Of a stretch of DNA of 64,000 nt, positions 16,607 to 24,559 are shown one piece after another. Position numbers and translations under genes: made by a program. The notes under the pieces are model-generated. The model saw only the letters and a list, made by a program, of their open reading frames with translations. It made no database searches and had not been told where the DNA came from. The stretch is from Curtobacterium sp. MCJR17_020 (GTDB lineage: Bacteria; Actinomycetota; Actinomycetes; Actinomycetales; Microbacteriaceae): positions 434,001-498,000 of the forward strand of contig NZ_CP126260.1 in the NCBI RefSeq assembly GCF_003234365.2. Reading direction: 5' to 3'. Position 1 is the stretch's first letter. Every line of letters begins with the position of its first letter.

Positions 16607-17119
16607 TCCGAAGCTGCACCACGTCCGACGCCGACGGTGTCGGCGGCCGCGCTCATCCGCGACGCCCGTGAGCGCGCCGAACTCACGCAGGTGCAGCTCG
16701 CCCGTCGAGCCGGCGTCACGCAGAGCGTCATCAGCACGTACGAGAACGGCCGGCGCGAACCCTCGCTCGCCGCGCTCCAACGCATGCTCCGGGCCGCGGG
16801 CTTCACCACGTCGATCGACCTGCTCCCGGTCGAGGACCCACCGCCCCTGCGTGAGCGCGTCTCTGCGGCGCGACAGGACCTGATCGCCGTCGTCGAGCGG
16901 TTCGGCGGTCGGAACCCCCGGTTGTTCGGCAGCGTCGCCCGTGGTGAGGACGGCCCGGGCAGCGACGTCGACCTGATGATCGACGTGGATGCGGGCCTCG
17001 GCATCTTCGCGCTGATGCGGATCCAGGACGCGGCCGAACGGCTGCTGGGCGTGCGCGTCGACGTCGTGGACGCCGCCGGCATGAGCCCCGAGGTCGTCCG
17101 CCGCGCGGTGCCGCTGTGA
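16604..17119 (+). CDS. Xre-type HTH fused to MNT nucleotidyltransferase (antitoxin of a HepT/MNT-like pair)
   Basis: 171 residues in two parts. Residues about 12-65 are a Cro/C1-type helix-turn-helix (LTQVQLARRAGVTQSVISTY). Residues about 85-170 are a minimal nucleotidyltransferase with an intact GSx10DxD motif (GSVARGEDGPGSDVDLMID). In HepT/MNT systems the MNT protein adds AMP to the HepT toxin and silences it (family knowledge). The ATG at 16604 fits a leaderless start; an earlier ATG at 16577 would lie outside the promoter. The next gene overlaps by 4 bp. Confidence 0.85.
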   Translation: MSEAAPRPTPTVSAAALIRDARERAELTQVQLARRAGVTQSVISTYENGRREPSLAALQRMLRAAGFTTSIDLLPVEDPPPLRERVSAARQDLIAVVERFGGRNPRLFGSVARGEDGPGSDVDLMIDVDAGLGIFALMRIQDAAERLLGVRVDVVDAAGMSPEVVRRAVPL

Positions 17120-17463
17120 GCCAGGACCCGACGACGCACCGCCTGGTCCGGGACCGACTCGACGACGTCATCGGTGCGTGCGAGGCGATCCGGCGCTACG
17201 TCGGGGACGCACGCCTGCCGGAGGACCTGGTGCACGACGCCGTCCGGATGCGGCTGGTCGAGATCGGCGAGGCGGTCCGTGTCCTGCCGAGCACCCTCAC
17301 CGCGAGCGAGCCGGACATCCCGTGGTCGCGGGTGTCCGACCTCGGCGACCGGCTGACGCGGCGCTACTTCGACACCACCCGCGCGGTGGTGTTCGGCACG
17401 GCCCACACGGACGTGCCGCACCTGGCCGACGCGGCGCGTCGGTTGCGCGCGACGCGGCCCTGA
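17116..17463 (+). CDS. HepT-like (DUF86) protein with degenerate RNase motif
   Basis: 115-residue all-helical HepT/DUF86 family protein, the usual toxin partner of MNT. GTG start, 4-bp overlap with the MNT gene. The family's RNase motif Rx4HxY, normally seen as RDRLAHRYF, reads GDRLTRRYF here: the catalytic Arg and His have become Gly and Arg while the Tyr is kept. So the protein may be a non-toxic regulator or have another activity. Residues around MRLVEIGEAVRVLP, the dimer helix, look normal. Confidence 0.8.
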   Translation: MSQDPTTHRLVRDRLDDVIGACEAIRRYVGDARLPEDLVHDAVRMRLVEIGEAVRVLPSTLTASEPDIPWSRVSDLGDRLTRRYFDTTRAVVFGTAHTDVPHLADAARRLRATRP

Positions 17464-17496
17464 GCCGGCGGGTCGCGTCGGCCCTGGACGCGCGTG

Positions 17497-17551
17497 CACG
17501 GCGGACGGGAGGCACGGATCAGGACGTGCACCGAGCCTCCCGTCCGCCGTG
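17497..17551. terminator. Long hairpin 1 between convergent hepT and sugar-transporter genes
   Basis: Perfect 17-bp arms (CACGGCGGACGGGAGGC and its complement) with a 21-nt loop, 34 bp after the hepT stop. The arms contain the 12-mer CGGACGGGAGGC that recurs elsewhere in the window. Likely terminates the rightward transcript. Confidence 0.7.
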
Positions 17552-17573
17552 TGGCCGGCCCCCGGACGACGCA

Positions 17574-17611
17574 GGACGGCCCCGTCTCGCCGAGGCGAGA
17601 CGGGGCCGTCC
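17574..17611. terminator. Long hairpin 2, terminator of the monosaccharide transporter operon
   Basis: Perfect 18-bp stem (GGACGGCCCCGTCTCGCC / GGCGAGACGGGGCCGTCC) with a 2-nt loop, 15 bp beyond the stop of the leftward binding-protein gene. No T-tract. A typical GC-rich actinobacterial terminator, symmetrical enough to work both ways. Confidence 0.8.
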
Positions 17612-17626
17612 GTGGTGCTGGGGAGA

Positions 17627-18730
17627 TCAGCCCTTCTTGGCGAGCTCCTCGAGGGTGTCGTTGCCCTTGTAGGCCTCGACGGCGTTGTCCTTGGTGACGA
17701 GGACCGGCGTGAGCTCGATCGCGGGGACCGTCTTCTTGCCGTTGTAGTTGTTCGTCTTGTCCATCGTCGTGTCGGGCTTGTCGCCCTTCGACAGCGTGGA
17801 GACGAGGTCGACGGCCGCCTGGGCTTCCTTCGACGTGTCCTTGAAGATCGTCGAGTACTGCGTGCCCTTCATGATGAGCGGGATGGACGCGGTCTCCGAG
17901 TCCTGGCCCGTCACGACGGGGTTGTCCTTGCCGGCGGCCTTGGTCGCGGTGAGGATCGCACGGGCGAGGGTGTCGTTCGGCGACAGGACGCCGTCGAGCT
18001 CGGTGTCACCCGTGTAGTACTGCGAGAGCAGGTCGGTCATGCGCGACTGGGCCTTCTGCGCGAGCCAGCCCTGCGTGACGACCTTCTGGAAGGTGGTCTG
18101 ACCGGAGACGACCTTGATGGTGCCGTCGTCGATCTTCGGCTGCAGGACGTCCATCGCACCGTTGAAGAACACGGTCGCGTTGGCGTCGTCCGGCGAACCG
18201 GCGAAGAGTTCGACGTTGTACGGCTTGTCGCCCTTCTTCTCCTCGAGGCCCTTGAGCAGCGCCTCGGCCTGGAGCTGGCCGACCTTGAAGTTGTTGAACG
18301 CCACGTAGTAGTCGACGTTCTTCGTGTTCAGGATGTTGCGGTCCCAGGCGATGACGACGGCGCCGCGGTCCTTGGCGGACTTGACCTGCGCGGTCAGCTG
18401 CGAACCGTCGGCGGCACCGATGATGACGGCCTTGGCGCCCTTGGTGATCATGCCCGAGATCTGCGACTGCTGGTCCGGGACGGGGTTGCCGGCGTTGGCG
18501 TACTGGATGTCGGCCTTGAAGCCGGCGTCCTCGATCGACTTCTTGAACGCGGCCCCCGCGAGGACCCAGTTCTGCGAGGTCTTGGCCGGCAGGGCGACGC
18601 CGATGAGGTCGCCCTTCTTGATGCTGCTGGTGCTGCCGGCGTCGTCGGACGAGCCGCGTGCCGAGCAGCCGCTGAGGGCGAGGCCCGCGACGAGTGCCAG
18701 ACCGATGCCGGCGATGAGCTTCTTGCGCAT
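17627..18730 (-). CDS. Multiple-monosaccharide ABC transporter substrate-binding lipoprotein (ChvE-like)
   Basis: 367-residue periplasmic-binding-protein type I of the ChvE/XylF group. The signal peptide ends in a lipobox (LALSGC) near residue 22. Typical segments: GVALPAKTSQNWVLAG, GAKAVIIGAADGSQL and VVTGQDSE (hinge and sugar contacts). ChvE-type proteins bind several aldoses such as xylose, glucose, arabinose and galactose (family knowledge). It is the last gene of the operon ATPase-permease-binding protein, 52 bp after the permease, and is followed by two strong hairpins that would stabilise and end its mRNA. Confidence 0.88.
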   Translation of the reverse strand: MRKKLIAGIGLALVAGLALSGCSARGSSDDAGSTSSIKKGDLIGVALPAKTSQNWVLAGAAFKKSIEDAGFKADIQYANAGNPVPDQQSQISGMITKGAKAVIIGAADGSQLTAQVKSAKDRGAVVIAWDRNILNTKNVDYYVAFNNFKVGQLQAEALLKGLEEKKGDKPYNVELFAGSPDDANATVFFNGAMDVLQPKIDDGTIKVVSGQTTFQKVVTQGWLAQKAQSRMTDLLSQYYTGDTELDGVLSPNDTLARAILTATKAAGKDNPVVTGQDSETASIPLIMKGTQYSTIFKDTSKEAQAAVDLVSTLSKGDKPDTTMDKTNNYNGKKTVPAIELTPVLVTKDNAVEAYKGNDTLEELAKKG

Positions 18731-18782
18731 GAGATTGCTTTCTCTTCGTTGAGGTGGTGGTGCTGTGAGGGGAAGGGTTGGA

Positions 18783-20075
18783 CTAGGGGAGGGTGATCTT
18801 GTCGGGCTGGTCCTCGATCGAGCGCGGCTGCTGCTGGGCCGCGGGGACCTCGGCGGCGTCCTTGCGCTGGAACTGCCGCAGCATGCCGCCGATGAGCGAC
18901 GGACGTCCCTGCGACTTCGAGTAGACGTCGAAGGCGACGGCGACGAGCAGGACCAGACCGCGGATGATCTGCACCTGGTTGGACTCGAGGCCCATGAGCT
19001 GCAGACCGTTCGACAGCAGCGCCATCACGAGACCACCGATGATCGAGCCGGAGATGGTGCCGACACCACCGGCGACCGCTGCGCCACCGACGAACACGGC
19101 GGCGATCGCGTCGAGCTCCCAGCCGGTGCCGTCCGCGGGGCCCGAGGCGCCGGAGTAGGCGACGAACACCATGCCGGCGATCGCGGCGAGGATCGACATG
19201 TTCATCATGACGAAGAAGTTGACCCGTCGCGCCGAGACGCCGGACAGGACGGCGGCGTTGGCGTTGCCACCGACGGCGTAGACCTGGCGACCGAAGATCG
19301 TGTTCTTCGTGACGAAGCCGTAGACGATGGTCAGGACACCGAGGATGATCGCGACGATCGGGACCGAGGTGCCGACCGGGCCGGCGCCGAACAGGTACGT
19401 GGCGACGAGCGTGACGGCGACCAGGATGCCGGTGCGGACGATCGAGACCCACAGCGGCGGGACCTCGGCCTGCATCTTCCGGCGGCGGGCACGGCCCCGG
19501 GCCTCGATGATGATGAGCGCGAGGATCGTGACGAGGCCGATGAGCAGCGTGCCGTTGCTGAAGCCGAAGTCGGGGCCGAAGTCACCGAGGAACCCGGCAC
19601 CGATCGGGGTGAAGGCGTCCGGGACGGGGACCGACGTCGAGTTGCCGATGATCTGGTTCACACCACGGAAGATGAGCTGACCGGCCAGCGTCACGATGAA
19701 GGCCGGGACCTTCACGAACGCGACCCAGAAGCCCTGCCACGCACCGATCAGGGCACCGCACACGAGTCCCAGGATGATGGCGGCCCACACCGGGAAGTCC
19801 CACACGGCCATGGACTGCGCCACGACGATGCCGACGACCGCTGCGACCGAACCCACCGACAGGTCGATGTGCCCCGCGATGATGACCATGACCATGCCGA
19901 GCGCCAGGATCAGGATGTACGAGTACTGCAGGAACAGGTTGATGACGTTGGTCGGCTCGAGGATGAGCCCGTTCGTCGTGATCGAGAAGAAGACCAACAG
20001 CACGATGAGGGCGATGATCATGCCGTACTGGCCGATGCTGTTGCCCTTGCCGAAGAGCAGTTTCAGGTTGTTCAT
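18783..20075 (-). CDS. mmsB: Multiple-monosaccharide ABC transporter permease (GguB/MmsB-like)
   Basis: 430-residue permease of the ribose/xylose type with about ten to twelve membrane spans. The conserved loop DLSVGSVAAVVGIVVAQ near residue 72 and GVNQIIGNSTSVPVP mark this branch. The long hydrophilic loop RGRARRRKMQAEVPP near residue 210 is typical of the GguB/XylH-type permease. The ATG overlaps the ATPase stop by 4 bp. It imports monosaccharides together with its neighbours. Confidence 0.9.
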   Translation of the reverse strand: MNNLKLLFGKGNSIGQYGMIIALIVLLVFFSITTNGLILEPTNVINLFLQYSYILILALGMVMVIIAGHIDLSVGSVAAVVGIVVAQSMAVWDFPVWAAIILGLVCGALIGAWQGFWVAFVKVPAFIVTLAGQLIFRGVNQIIGNSTSVPVPDAFTPIGAGFLGDFGPDFGFSNGTLLIGLVTILALIIIEARGRARRRKMQAEVPPLWVSIVRTGILVAVTLVATYLFGAGPVGTSVPIVAIILGVLTIVYGFVTKNTIFGRQVYAVGGNANAAVLSGVSARRVNFFVMMNMSILAAIAGMVFVAYSGASGPADGTGWELDAIAAVFVGGAAVAGGVGTISGSIIGGLVMALLSNGLQLMGLESNQVQIIRGLVLLVAVAFDVYSKSQGRPSLIGGMLRQFQRKDAAEVPAAQQQPRSIEDQPDKITLP

Positions 20076-21664
20076 GAGGCGGTGGCGCCCTTCCGCGCGG
20101 AGGTCATGCTGCGCATGAGCGATTCGGGATCGGCCTGGTCGGCCGGGAGGTCAGCGGTGATCTGACCCTCGAAGATGGTGTAGATCCGGTCGGAGAGACC
20201 GAGGAGTTCGGGGAGCTCGGACGAGATGAGGATGATGCCCTTCCCCTCGGCCGCGAGCTGCTGGATGATGCCGTAGATCTCGAACTTCGCGCCCACGTCG
20301 ATGCCGCGGGTGGGTTCGTCGAGGATCAGGATGTCCGGGTCGGTGAACATCCACTTGGACAGGACGACCTTCTGCTGGTTGCCACCGGACAGCTTGCCGA
20401 CGTTGTCCTCGACGCTCGGCACCTTGGTGCGGAGCATCTTGCGGTACTTCTCGGCGACGGAGTACTCCTCGAGCGAGTCGACGACGCCGACCTTCGAGAT
20501 CTTCTTCAGGTCGGCGGCGACCGTCGAACGCTTCACCGTGTCGAGCAGGTTCAGGCCGAGCGCCTTGCGGTCCTCGGAGACGTAGCCGAGGCCGTTCTCG
20601 ATCGCCTGCTGGACGTTCGTGACCTTGATCTCGCGGCCGTCCTTGATGATCTGGCCGTCGAGCCAGGTGCCGTACGAGCGACCGAACAGGCTCATCGCGA
20701 GCTCGGTGCGTCCGGCGCCCATCAGGCCCGCGAAGCCGACGATCTCACCGCGGCGGACGTGGAAGTTCGAGCCCTTGCAGACCAGACGTGACGAGTCGAG
20801 CGGGTGCTGCACGGTCCAGTTGCGGACCTCGAAGAAGGTCTCGCCGATCTTCGGAGTGCGGTCCGGGAACCGACTCTCGAGCGAGCGGCCGACCATGCCG
20901 CGGATGATGCGGTCCTCGTTGACGCCGTCCGCCTTGACGTTGAGCGTCTCGATGGCCTTGCCGTCGCGGATGATCGTGATCTCGTCGGCGATCTGCTCGA
21001 TCTCGTTGAGCTTGTGGCTGATGATGATGCTCGCGATGCCCTTGGCCTTCAGCCCGACGATCAGGTCGAGCAGGTGCTGCGAGTCGTTCTCGTTGAGCGC
21101 GGCGGTCGGCTCGTCGAGGATGAGGAGCTTGACGTCCTTGTGCAGGGCCTTCGCGATCTCGACGAGCTGCTGCTTGCCGACACCGAGGTTCTTGATCTGC
21201 GTGTCCGGGTCGTCGGCCAGGCCGACGCGGGCGAGCAGGTCCTGCGCACGGAGCTGCGCGGCGGTCCAGTCGATTCGCCCGAAGCGGCCGGGCTCGTTGC
21301 CGAGGAACAGGTTCTCGGTGATCGAGAGCTCCGGGATGAGCGCCAGCTCCTGGTGGATGATGACGATGCCGGCCTGCTCGGACTGCTTGATGTTCGAGAA
21401 GCGGACTTCTTCGCCTTCGTAGACGATCTCGCCGCTGTAGGTGCCGTAGGGGTAGACGCCCGAGAGGACCTTCATCAGGGTCGACTTGCCGGCGCCGTTC
21501 TCGCCGCAGATCGCGTGGATCTCGCCGGCGCGGACGCTGAGGGAGACGTCGGAGAGCGCCTTCACACCAGGGAACTCCTTGGTGATCGAGCGCATCTCGA
21601 GGATGGTCTCGGGTGCGGTGATCGACCGGGTCTCGAGTCCGGTGTCGATCGGGTGTGACGCCAC
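20072..21664 (-). CDS. mmsA: Multiple-monosaccharide ABC transporter ATP-binding protein (GguA/MmsA-like)
   Basis: 530-residue double-ATPase subunit of a sugar importer. The first cassette has Walker A GENGAGKSTLMKVLSG, signature LGVGKQQLVEIAKAL and Walker B LLILDEPTAAL. The second has the degenerate Walker A GLMGAGRTELAMSLFG, signature LSGGNQQKVVLSKW and ILDEPTRGIDVG, as is normal for RbsA/XylG-type proteins. The GTG start follows AAGGAGAT. It is the first gene of the operon, about 130 bp downstream of a strong promoter with a LacI-type operator. Confidence 0.92.
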   Translation of the reverse strand: MASHPIDTGLETRSITAPETILEMRSITKEFPGVKALSDVSLSVRAGEIHAICGENGAGKSTLMKVLSGVYPYGTYSGEIVYEGEEVRFSNIKQSEQAGIVIIHQELALIPELSITENLFLGNEPGRFGRIDWTAAQLRAQDLLARVGLADDPDTQIKNLGVGKQQLVEIAKALHKDVKLLILDEPTAALNENDSQHLLDLIVGLKAKGIASIIISHKLNEIEQIADEITIIRDGKAIETLNVKADGVNEDRIIRGMVGRSLESRFPDRTPKIGETFFEVRNWTVQHPLDSSRLVCKGSNFHVRRGEIVGFAGLMGAGRTELAMSLFGRSYGTWLDGQIIKDGREIKVTNVQQAIENGLGYVSEDRKALGLNLLDTVKRSTVAADLKKISKVGVVDSLEEYSVAEKYRKMLRTKVPSVEDNVGKLSGGNQQKVVLSKWMFTDPDILILDEPTRGIDVGAKFEIYGIIQQLAAEGKGIILISSELPELLGLSDRIYTIFEGQITADLPADQADPESLMRSMTSARKGATAS

Positions 21665-21789
21665 AGTGCATCTCCTTCTGCCGCTGCGATGCGGCAGTTC
21701 TTCGGGTGGTTCTGCTGCGGCAGCGAATGGGCGCAGGTGGCCTGCGTGGACTTCGTTGTCGCGTCCGGTGTCCTGCTCGTGTGACGCTC

Positions 21790-21805
21790 ATGTGAACGGT
21801 CACAT
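21790..21805. promoter_or_regulatory. LacI-type operator for the monosaccharide transporter operon
   Basis: ATGTGAACGGTCACAT: 6-bp palindromic arms around a CG-containing centre, placed just downstream of the predicted transcription start. A near copy (ATGTGCACGTTCACAT) lies upstream of the adjacent lacI-family gene. Confidence 0.7.
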
Positions 21806-21820
21806 CGGCTGGACGGAGGT

Positions 21821-21851
21821 AATTTACGCACGTCCCCGGTGCGGCTGTCAA
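21821..21851 (-). promoter_or_regulatory. Sigma-70-type promoter of the monosaccharide transporter operon
   Basis: On the minus strand a perfect -35 (TTGACA, 21851-21846) and a -10 (TAAATT, 21826-21821) are separated by 19 bp. The expected start near 21814 leaves about 150 nt of leader and places the operator at roughly +10 to +25, the classical repressor position. Confidence 0.65.
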
Positions 21852-21962
21852 TTCGGATTGGTCGCGTTTTCGTAACGGCCTGCGTGATCTGGCGGAAGCA
21901 GGCCGATCACGTCCCCCGCGTTGGGGTGATCGTGCGGAGTCCCGCACGTTCCACCGGTCGGG

Positions 21963-22982
21963 TCACCGGCCGCGCGGGGCTCCCGTGGACGCGCGCACGA
22001 CGAGCTGCGGGACGATGTCGATCGGGCGGAGCAGCTCGTCCTCGCCGGGCAGGAGCAGGTCGACGCAGCGGCGTCCGAGCTCGGCGAAGTCGACCTGCAC
22101 CGTGGTGAGCGGTGGCCAGAAGTGCTTCGCCTCCGGGATGTCGTCGTAGCCGACCACGGACAGGTCGCCCGGCACGTCGAGGCCGTAGGAGCGCGCCGCG
22201 TGCATGACGCCCAGGGCCATCTGGTCGTTCGAGCAGAACACCGCGGTGCAGTCCCGCCACCGCAGGAGTTCGCGGCCGGCGTGGTAGCCGAAGTCCGCCG
22301 TCCAGTCGCCGAGGATCGGCGGGACGACGGGCATGTCGCGGTCGGACATGGCGCGGAGGAAGCCCTGCATGCGGGCGTCCGCCTCGATCCAGTCCTGTGG
22401 GCCGGCGATGTGCCGGATGTACTCGTGGCCCAGGTCGAGCAGGTGCTCGGTCGCGAGTCTCGCGCCCTCCATCTGGTCGACCCACAGGGCGGTCGGGTCC
22501 TCGCCGACACTGGCCCGCATCGTGACGTACGGCGTGCGGATGCCGAGTTCCTCGATCAGGTCGAACACGCGCTGCTGGGGTGCGATGACGACGATGCCCT
22601 CGACGTCCAGGTCGAGCAGGTGCCCGAGCCCCTCACGGACCGCGGTGTCGGTCGCCTCGGCGATGTTCGCCGTCGTCACCGAGTACCCGCGCAGCATCGC
22701 CGCGTCCTCGATCGCCTGCAGCGCGACCGCCGGGCCGTAGTGGGCGCGCCGGGCCGTCAGGACGCCGATCGTGTGTGTGCGGCTCGTGACGAGGGCCCGC
22801 GCCGCACGGTTCGGCCGGTACTGCAGCTGCTCCATCGCCGCCAGCACCTTGTCGCGCGTGGCGTCGCGGATGGCGTCGGAGTTGTTCAGCACCCGCGACA
22901 CGGTCTGGTGGGAGACGCCCGCGATCCGTGCGACGTCACGGATGCTGGGCGAACGCGGTTGCTGTGCCCGCGATGACGCCAT
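21963..22982 (-). CDS. LacI family transcriptional regulator of the monosaccharide operon
   Basis: 339-residue repressor. The N-terminal helix-turn-helix reads IRDVARIAGVSHQTVSRVLN (residues 14-33), with the hinge helix RPNRAARALVT after it. The rest is a periplasmic-binding-like effector domain with DGEVVY-type features such as VVGYDDIPEAKHFWPPLTTV. It lies directly upstream of the transporter operon in the same direction, with a 298-bp gap holding the operon promoter. Operator-like palindromes upstream of both units suggest it represses the transporter and itself and is induced by a monosaccharide. Confidence 0.9.
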   Translation of the reverse strand: MASSRAQQPRSPSIRDVARIAGVSHQTVSRVLNNSDAIRDATRDKVLAAMEQLQYRPNRAARALVTSRTHTIGVLTARRAHYGPAVALQAIEDAAMLRGYSVTTANIAEATDTAVREGLGHLLDLDVEGIVVIAPQQRVFDLIEELGIRTPYVTMRASVGEDPTALWVDQMEGARLATEHLLDLGHEYIRHIAGPQDWIEADARMQGFLRAMSDRDMPVVPPILGDWTADFGYHAGRELLRWRDCTAVFCSNDQMALGVMHAARSYGLDVPGDLSVVGYDDIPEAKHFWPPLTTVQVDFAELGRRCVDLLLPGEDELLRPIDIVPQLVVRASTGAPRGR

Positions 22983-23020
22983 TGCTGCTGCTCGTTTCCG
23001 CCCGGGGCCGTGGCACGTCG

Positions 23021-23036
23021 ATGTGCACGTTCACAT
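23021..23036. promoter_or_regulatory. LacI-type operator upstream of the regulator gene
   Basis: ATGTGCACGTTCACAT, 38 bp upstream of the lacI-family start; shares the ATGTG-N6-CACAT frame with the operon operator. Consistent with autoregulation. Confidence 0.6.
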
Positions 23037-23089
23037 TCCGGGCCAGATCATTATGCACGTCCGGCGGATCGACGCCACCTGAACGTCGT

Positions 23090-23128
23090 CGAGGCTGCGG
23101 CCCGGTGGCATGCCGGGCCGCAGCCTCG
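23090..23128. terminator. Terminator hairpin downstream of corA
   Basis: Perfect 16-bp stem (CGAGGCTGCGGCCCGG and complement) with a 7-nt loop, 18 bp beyond the corA stop on the minus strand. Confidence 0.75.
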
Positions 23129-23146
23129 CTGCACCCTCGCAGTGGC

Positions 23147-24211
23147 TCAGAGCCAGTTGCGCTTGCGGAAGATCGCCCACAACACACCCATCAGGGCGAG
23201 CATGCCGAGGATCGCGACCGGGTAGCCGTACCGCCAGTGCAGCTCGGGCATGTGGTCGAAGTTCATCCCGTAGACACCGGCGATCAGACCGGGGGCGAAC
23301 AGGATCGCCGCCCACGACGAGATCTTCTTGACCTCCTCGCCCTGTCGGTGTGCAGCGCGGGCGAGCTGCCGGCTCTCCTCACCCTGCGCCAGGCTCGCAC
23401 TGGTCATCCGCCGCATCGCCTCGTTCTGCTCCTGCGACACCAGGGTCGCGTGCAGGGTCAGGGCGTTCTCGAGCAGGGACCGGAACGAGTCGACCCGCTC
23501 CGTCACGCGCAGGGCGTGGTCGAGCACGTTGCGCAGCCGGTGCTGCACCTCGTCGTCGACGCCGTACTTGTCGGCCCCGCGGAGCAGGCCCTTCACCATC
23601 GCGGGCACCGGCTTCGTGGCGCGCTGGAAGGACAGCACCTCGCTGAGCAGCTGGTAGATGCGCTTCGAGACGCCGGGGTCGACCTGCCCGGCGAAGAGCT
23701 GGTCCTCGATGGCGTCGATGCCGTCCTGCAGCACCTCGACCACCGGGGCGTAGCCGTCCACGACCTCGTCCAGCACCGCGGCGGTCACGGCCTCCGAGCC
23801 CAGCGCCAGGAACTCCGGGTCGGCCTCGACCTGGGCGCGGAGCGCCGCGAGGTCGGGGCGCTCGGCGTGCCGGACGCTCACCACGAACCGGTCGCCGACG
23901 AACAGGTGCACCTCGCCGAACTCGACCGTGCCCGCGGTGCGGTCGAACCAGGCCGGACGGAGCACCAGGAAGAGCGTGTCGCCGTACCGTTCGAGCTTCG
24001 CGCGCTGGTGCCCCTTGCGGGCGTCCTCGACCGCGTTCTCGTGCAGGTCGAACTCGGTCGCGACGGCATCGAGTTCCTTCGGGTCGGGGCGGAGCAGTCC
24101 GATCCACGCCAGGTCGCACCGTGCGACCTCGTGGCGTGCGCCGAGCGACAGGGTCGACGGAGAGTCGATGCGACGTCCTTCGACGTAGATCGCGTTGTCG
24201 ATCATTGCCAT
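23147..24211 (-). CDS. corA: CorA-family magnesium/cobalt transporter
   Basis: 354-residue metal channel. A long cytoplasmic alpha/beta funnel domain is followed by two C-terminal membrane spans; the first ends in the diagnostic pore motif YGMNFDHMPEL near residue 315, and the C-terminus is basic (FRKRNWL). The start ATG at 24211 has GAGGAG 7 nt upstream. A second in-frame ATG two codons on is less well placed. CorA proteins let Mg2+ (or Co2+/Ni2+) into the cell. The leader just upstream can fold into two mutually exclusive structures, hinting at metal-dependent control. Confidence 0.9.
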   Translation of the reverse strand: MAMIDNAIYVEGRRIDSPSTLSLGARHEVARCDLAWIGLLRPDPKELDAVATEFDLHENAVEDARKGHQRAKLERYGDTLFLVLRPAWFDRTAGTVEFGEVHLFVGDRFVVSVRHAERPDLAALRAQVEADPEFLALGSEAVTAAVLDEVVDGYAPVVEVLQDGIDAIEDQLFAGQVDPGVSKRIYQLLSEVLSFQRATKPVPAMVKGLLRGADKYGVDDEVQHRLRNVLDHALRVTERVDSFRSLLENALTLHATLVSQEQNEAMRRMTSASLAQGEESRQLARAAHRQGEEVKKISSWAAILFAPGLIAGVYGMNFDHMPELHWRYGYPVAILGMLALMGVLWAIFRKRNWL

Positions 24212-24235
24212 GCGCGTGCTCCTCGTGGTCGGGAG

Positions 24236-24360
24236 CAGGCAGGCGCGATGCCGCGGGCGGACCGCGGCGGGCGGAGGAGATCTAGGACACGGGCGCGGCG
24301 GCGAGGGGGAGGGGCTGCCGGCCCGCGCGAGGATGGTCACCCGACATCGCGCCTCACCTG
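24236..24360 (-). promoter_or_regulatory. Structured 5' leader of corA with competing helices (candidate metal-responsive element)
   Basis: On the minus strand 24354-24345 (AGGCGCGATG) pairs perfectly with 24250-24241, extended by four more pairs (24360-24357 with 24239-24236), closing a loop of 94 nt; the structure ends about 25 nt before the corA start. The same 5' segment can instead pair locally through GCGCGA with 24330-24325. This either/or arrangement is riboswitch-like. The 5' end CAGGTGAGGC resembles the start of the M-box magnesium riboswitch, but its other conserved blocks were not found. Confidence 0.4.
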
Positions 24361-24470
24361 CCCTTCTCCTGGTCGTGCGGCCGCGGTGCGCAGCCTCGTG
24401 GCCACAACCGTGGCCGACGTCAGACCCTACTCCGGACGCACGAGGGAGCCAAGCGCTCGGCCGCGCTCGA
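24361..24470. other. Non-coding stretch upstream of the corA leader
   Basis: Together with the corA leader and the idi terminator this forms a gap of about 350 bp between corA and idi. It presumably holds the corA promoter on the minus strand. I see no gene and no clear promoter hexamers. Confidence 0.4.
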
Positions 24471-24540
24471 CCGAGACTCGGCCTGGGCGACGGTTCTCGT
24501 GCTCGCGGGCACGAGGAGTGTCGCTGAGCCCGAGTCTCGG
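24471..24540. terminator. Hairpin downstream of idi
   Basis: 11-bp perfect arms CCGAGACTCGG / CCGAGTCTCGG, with a smaller inner hairpin (GTGCTCGCGGGCAC). It lies about 20 bp past the idi stop. Confidence 0.55.
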
Positions 24541-24559
24541 CCCAGGCGGCCGCGCCGGG

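Noticed and set aside
24212..24360. M-box magnesium riboswitch
   Set aside because: Only the opening GGTGAGGC resembles the consensus; the conserved inner blocks were not found, so I list only a structured leader.
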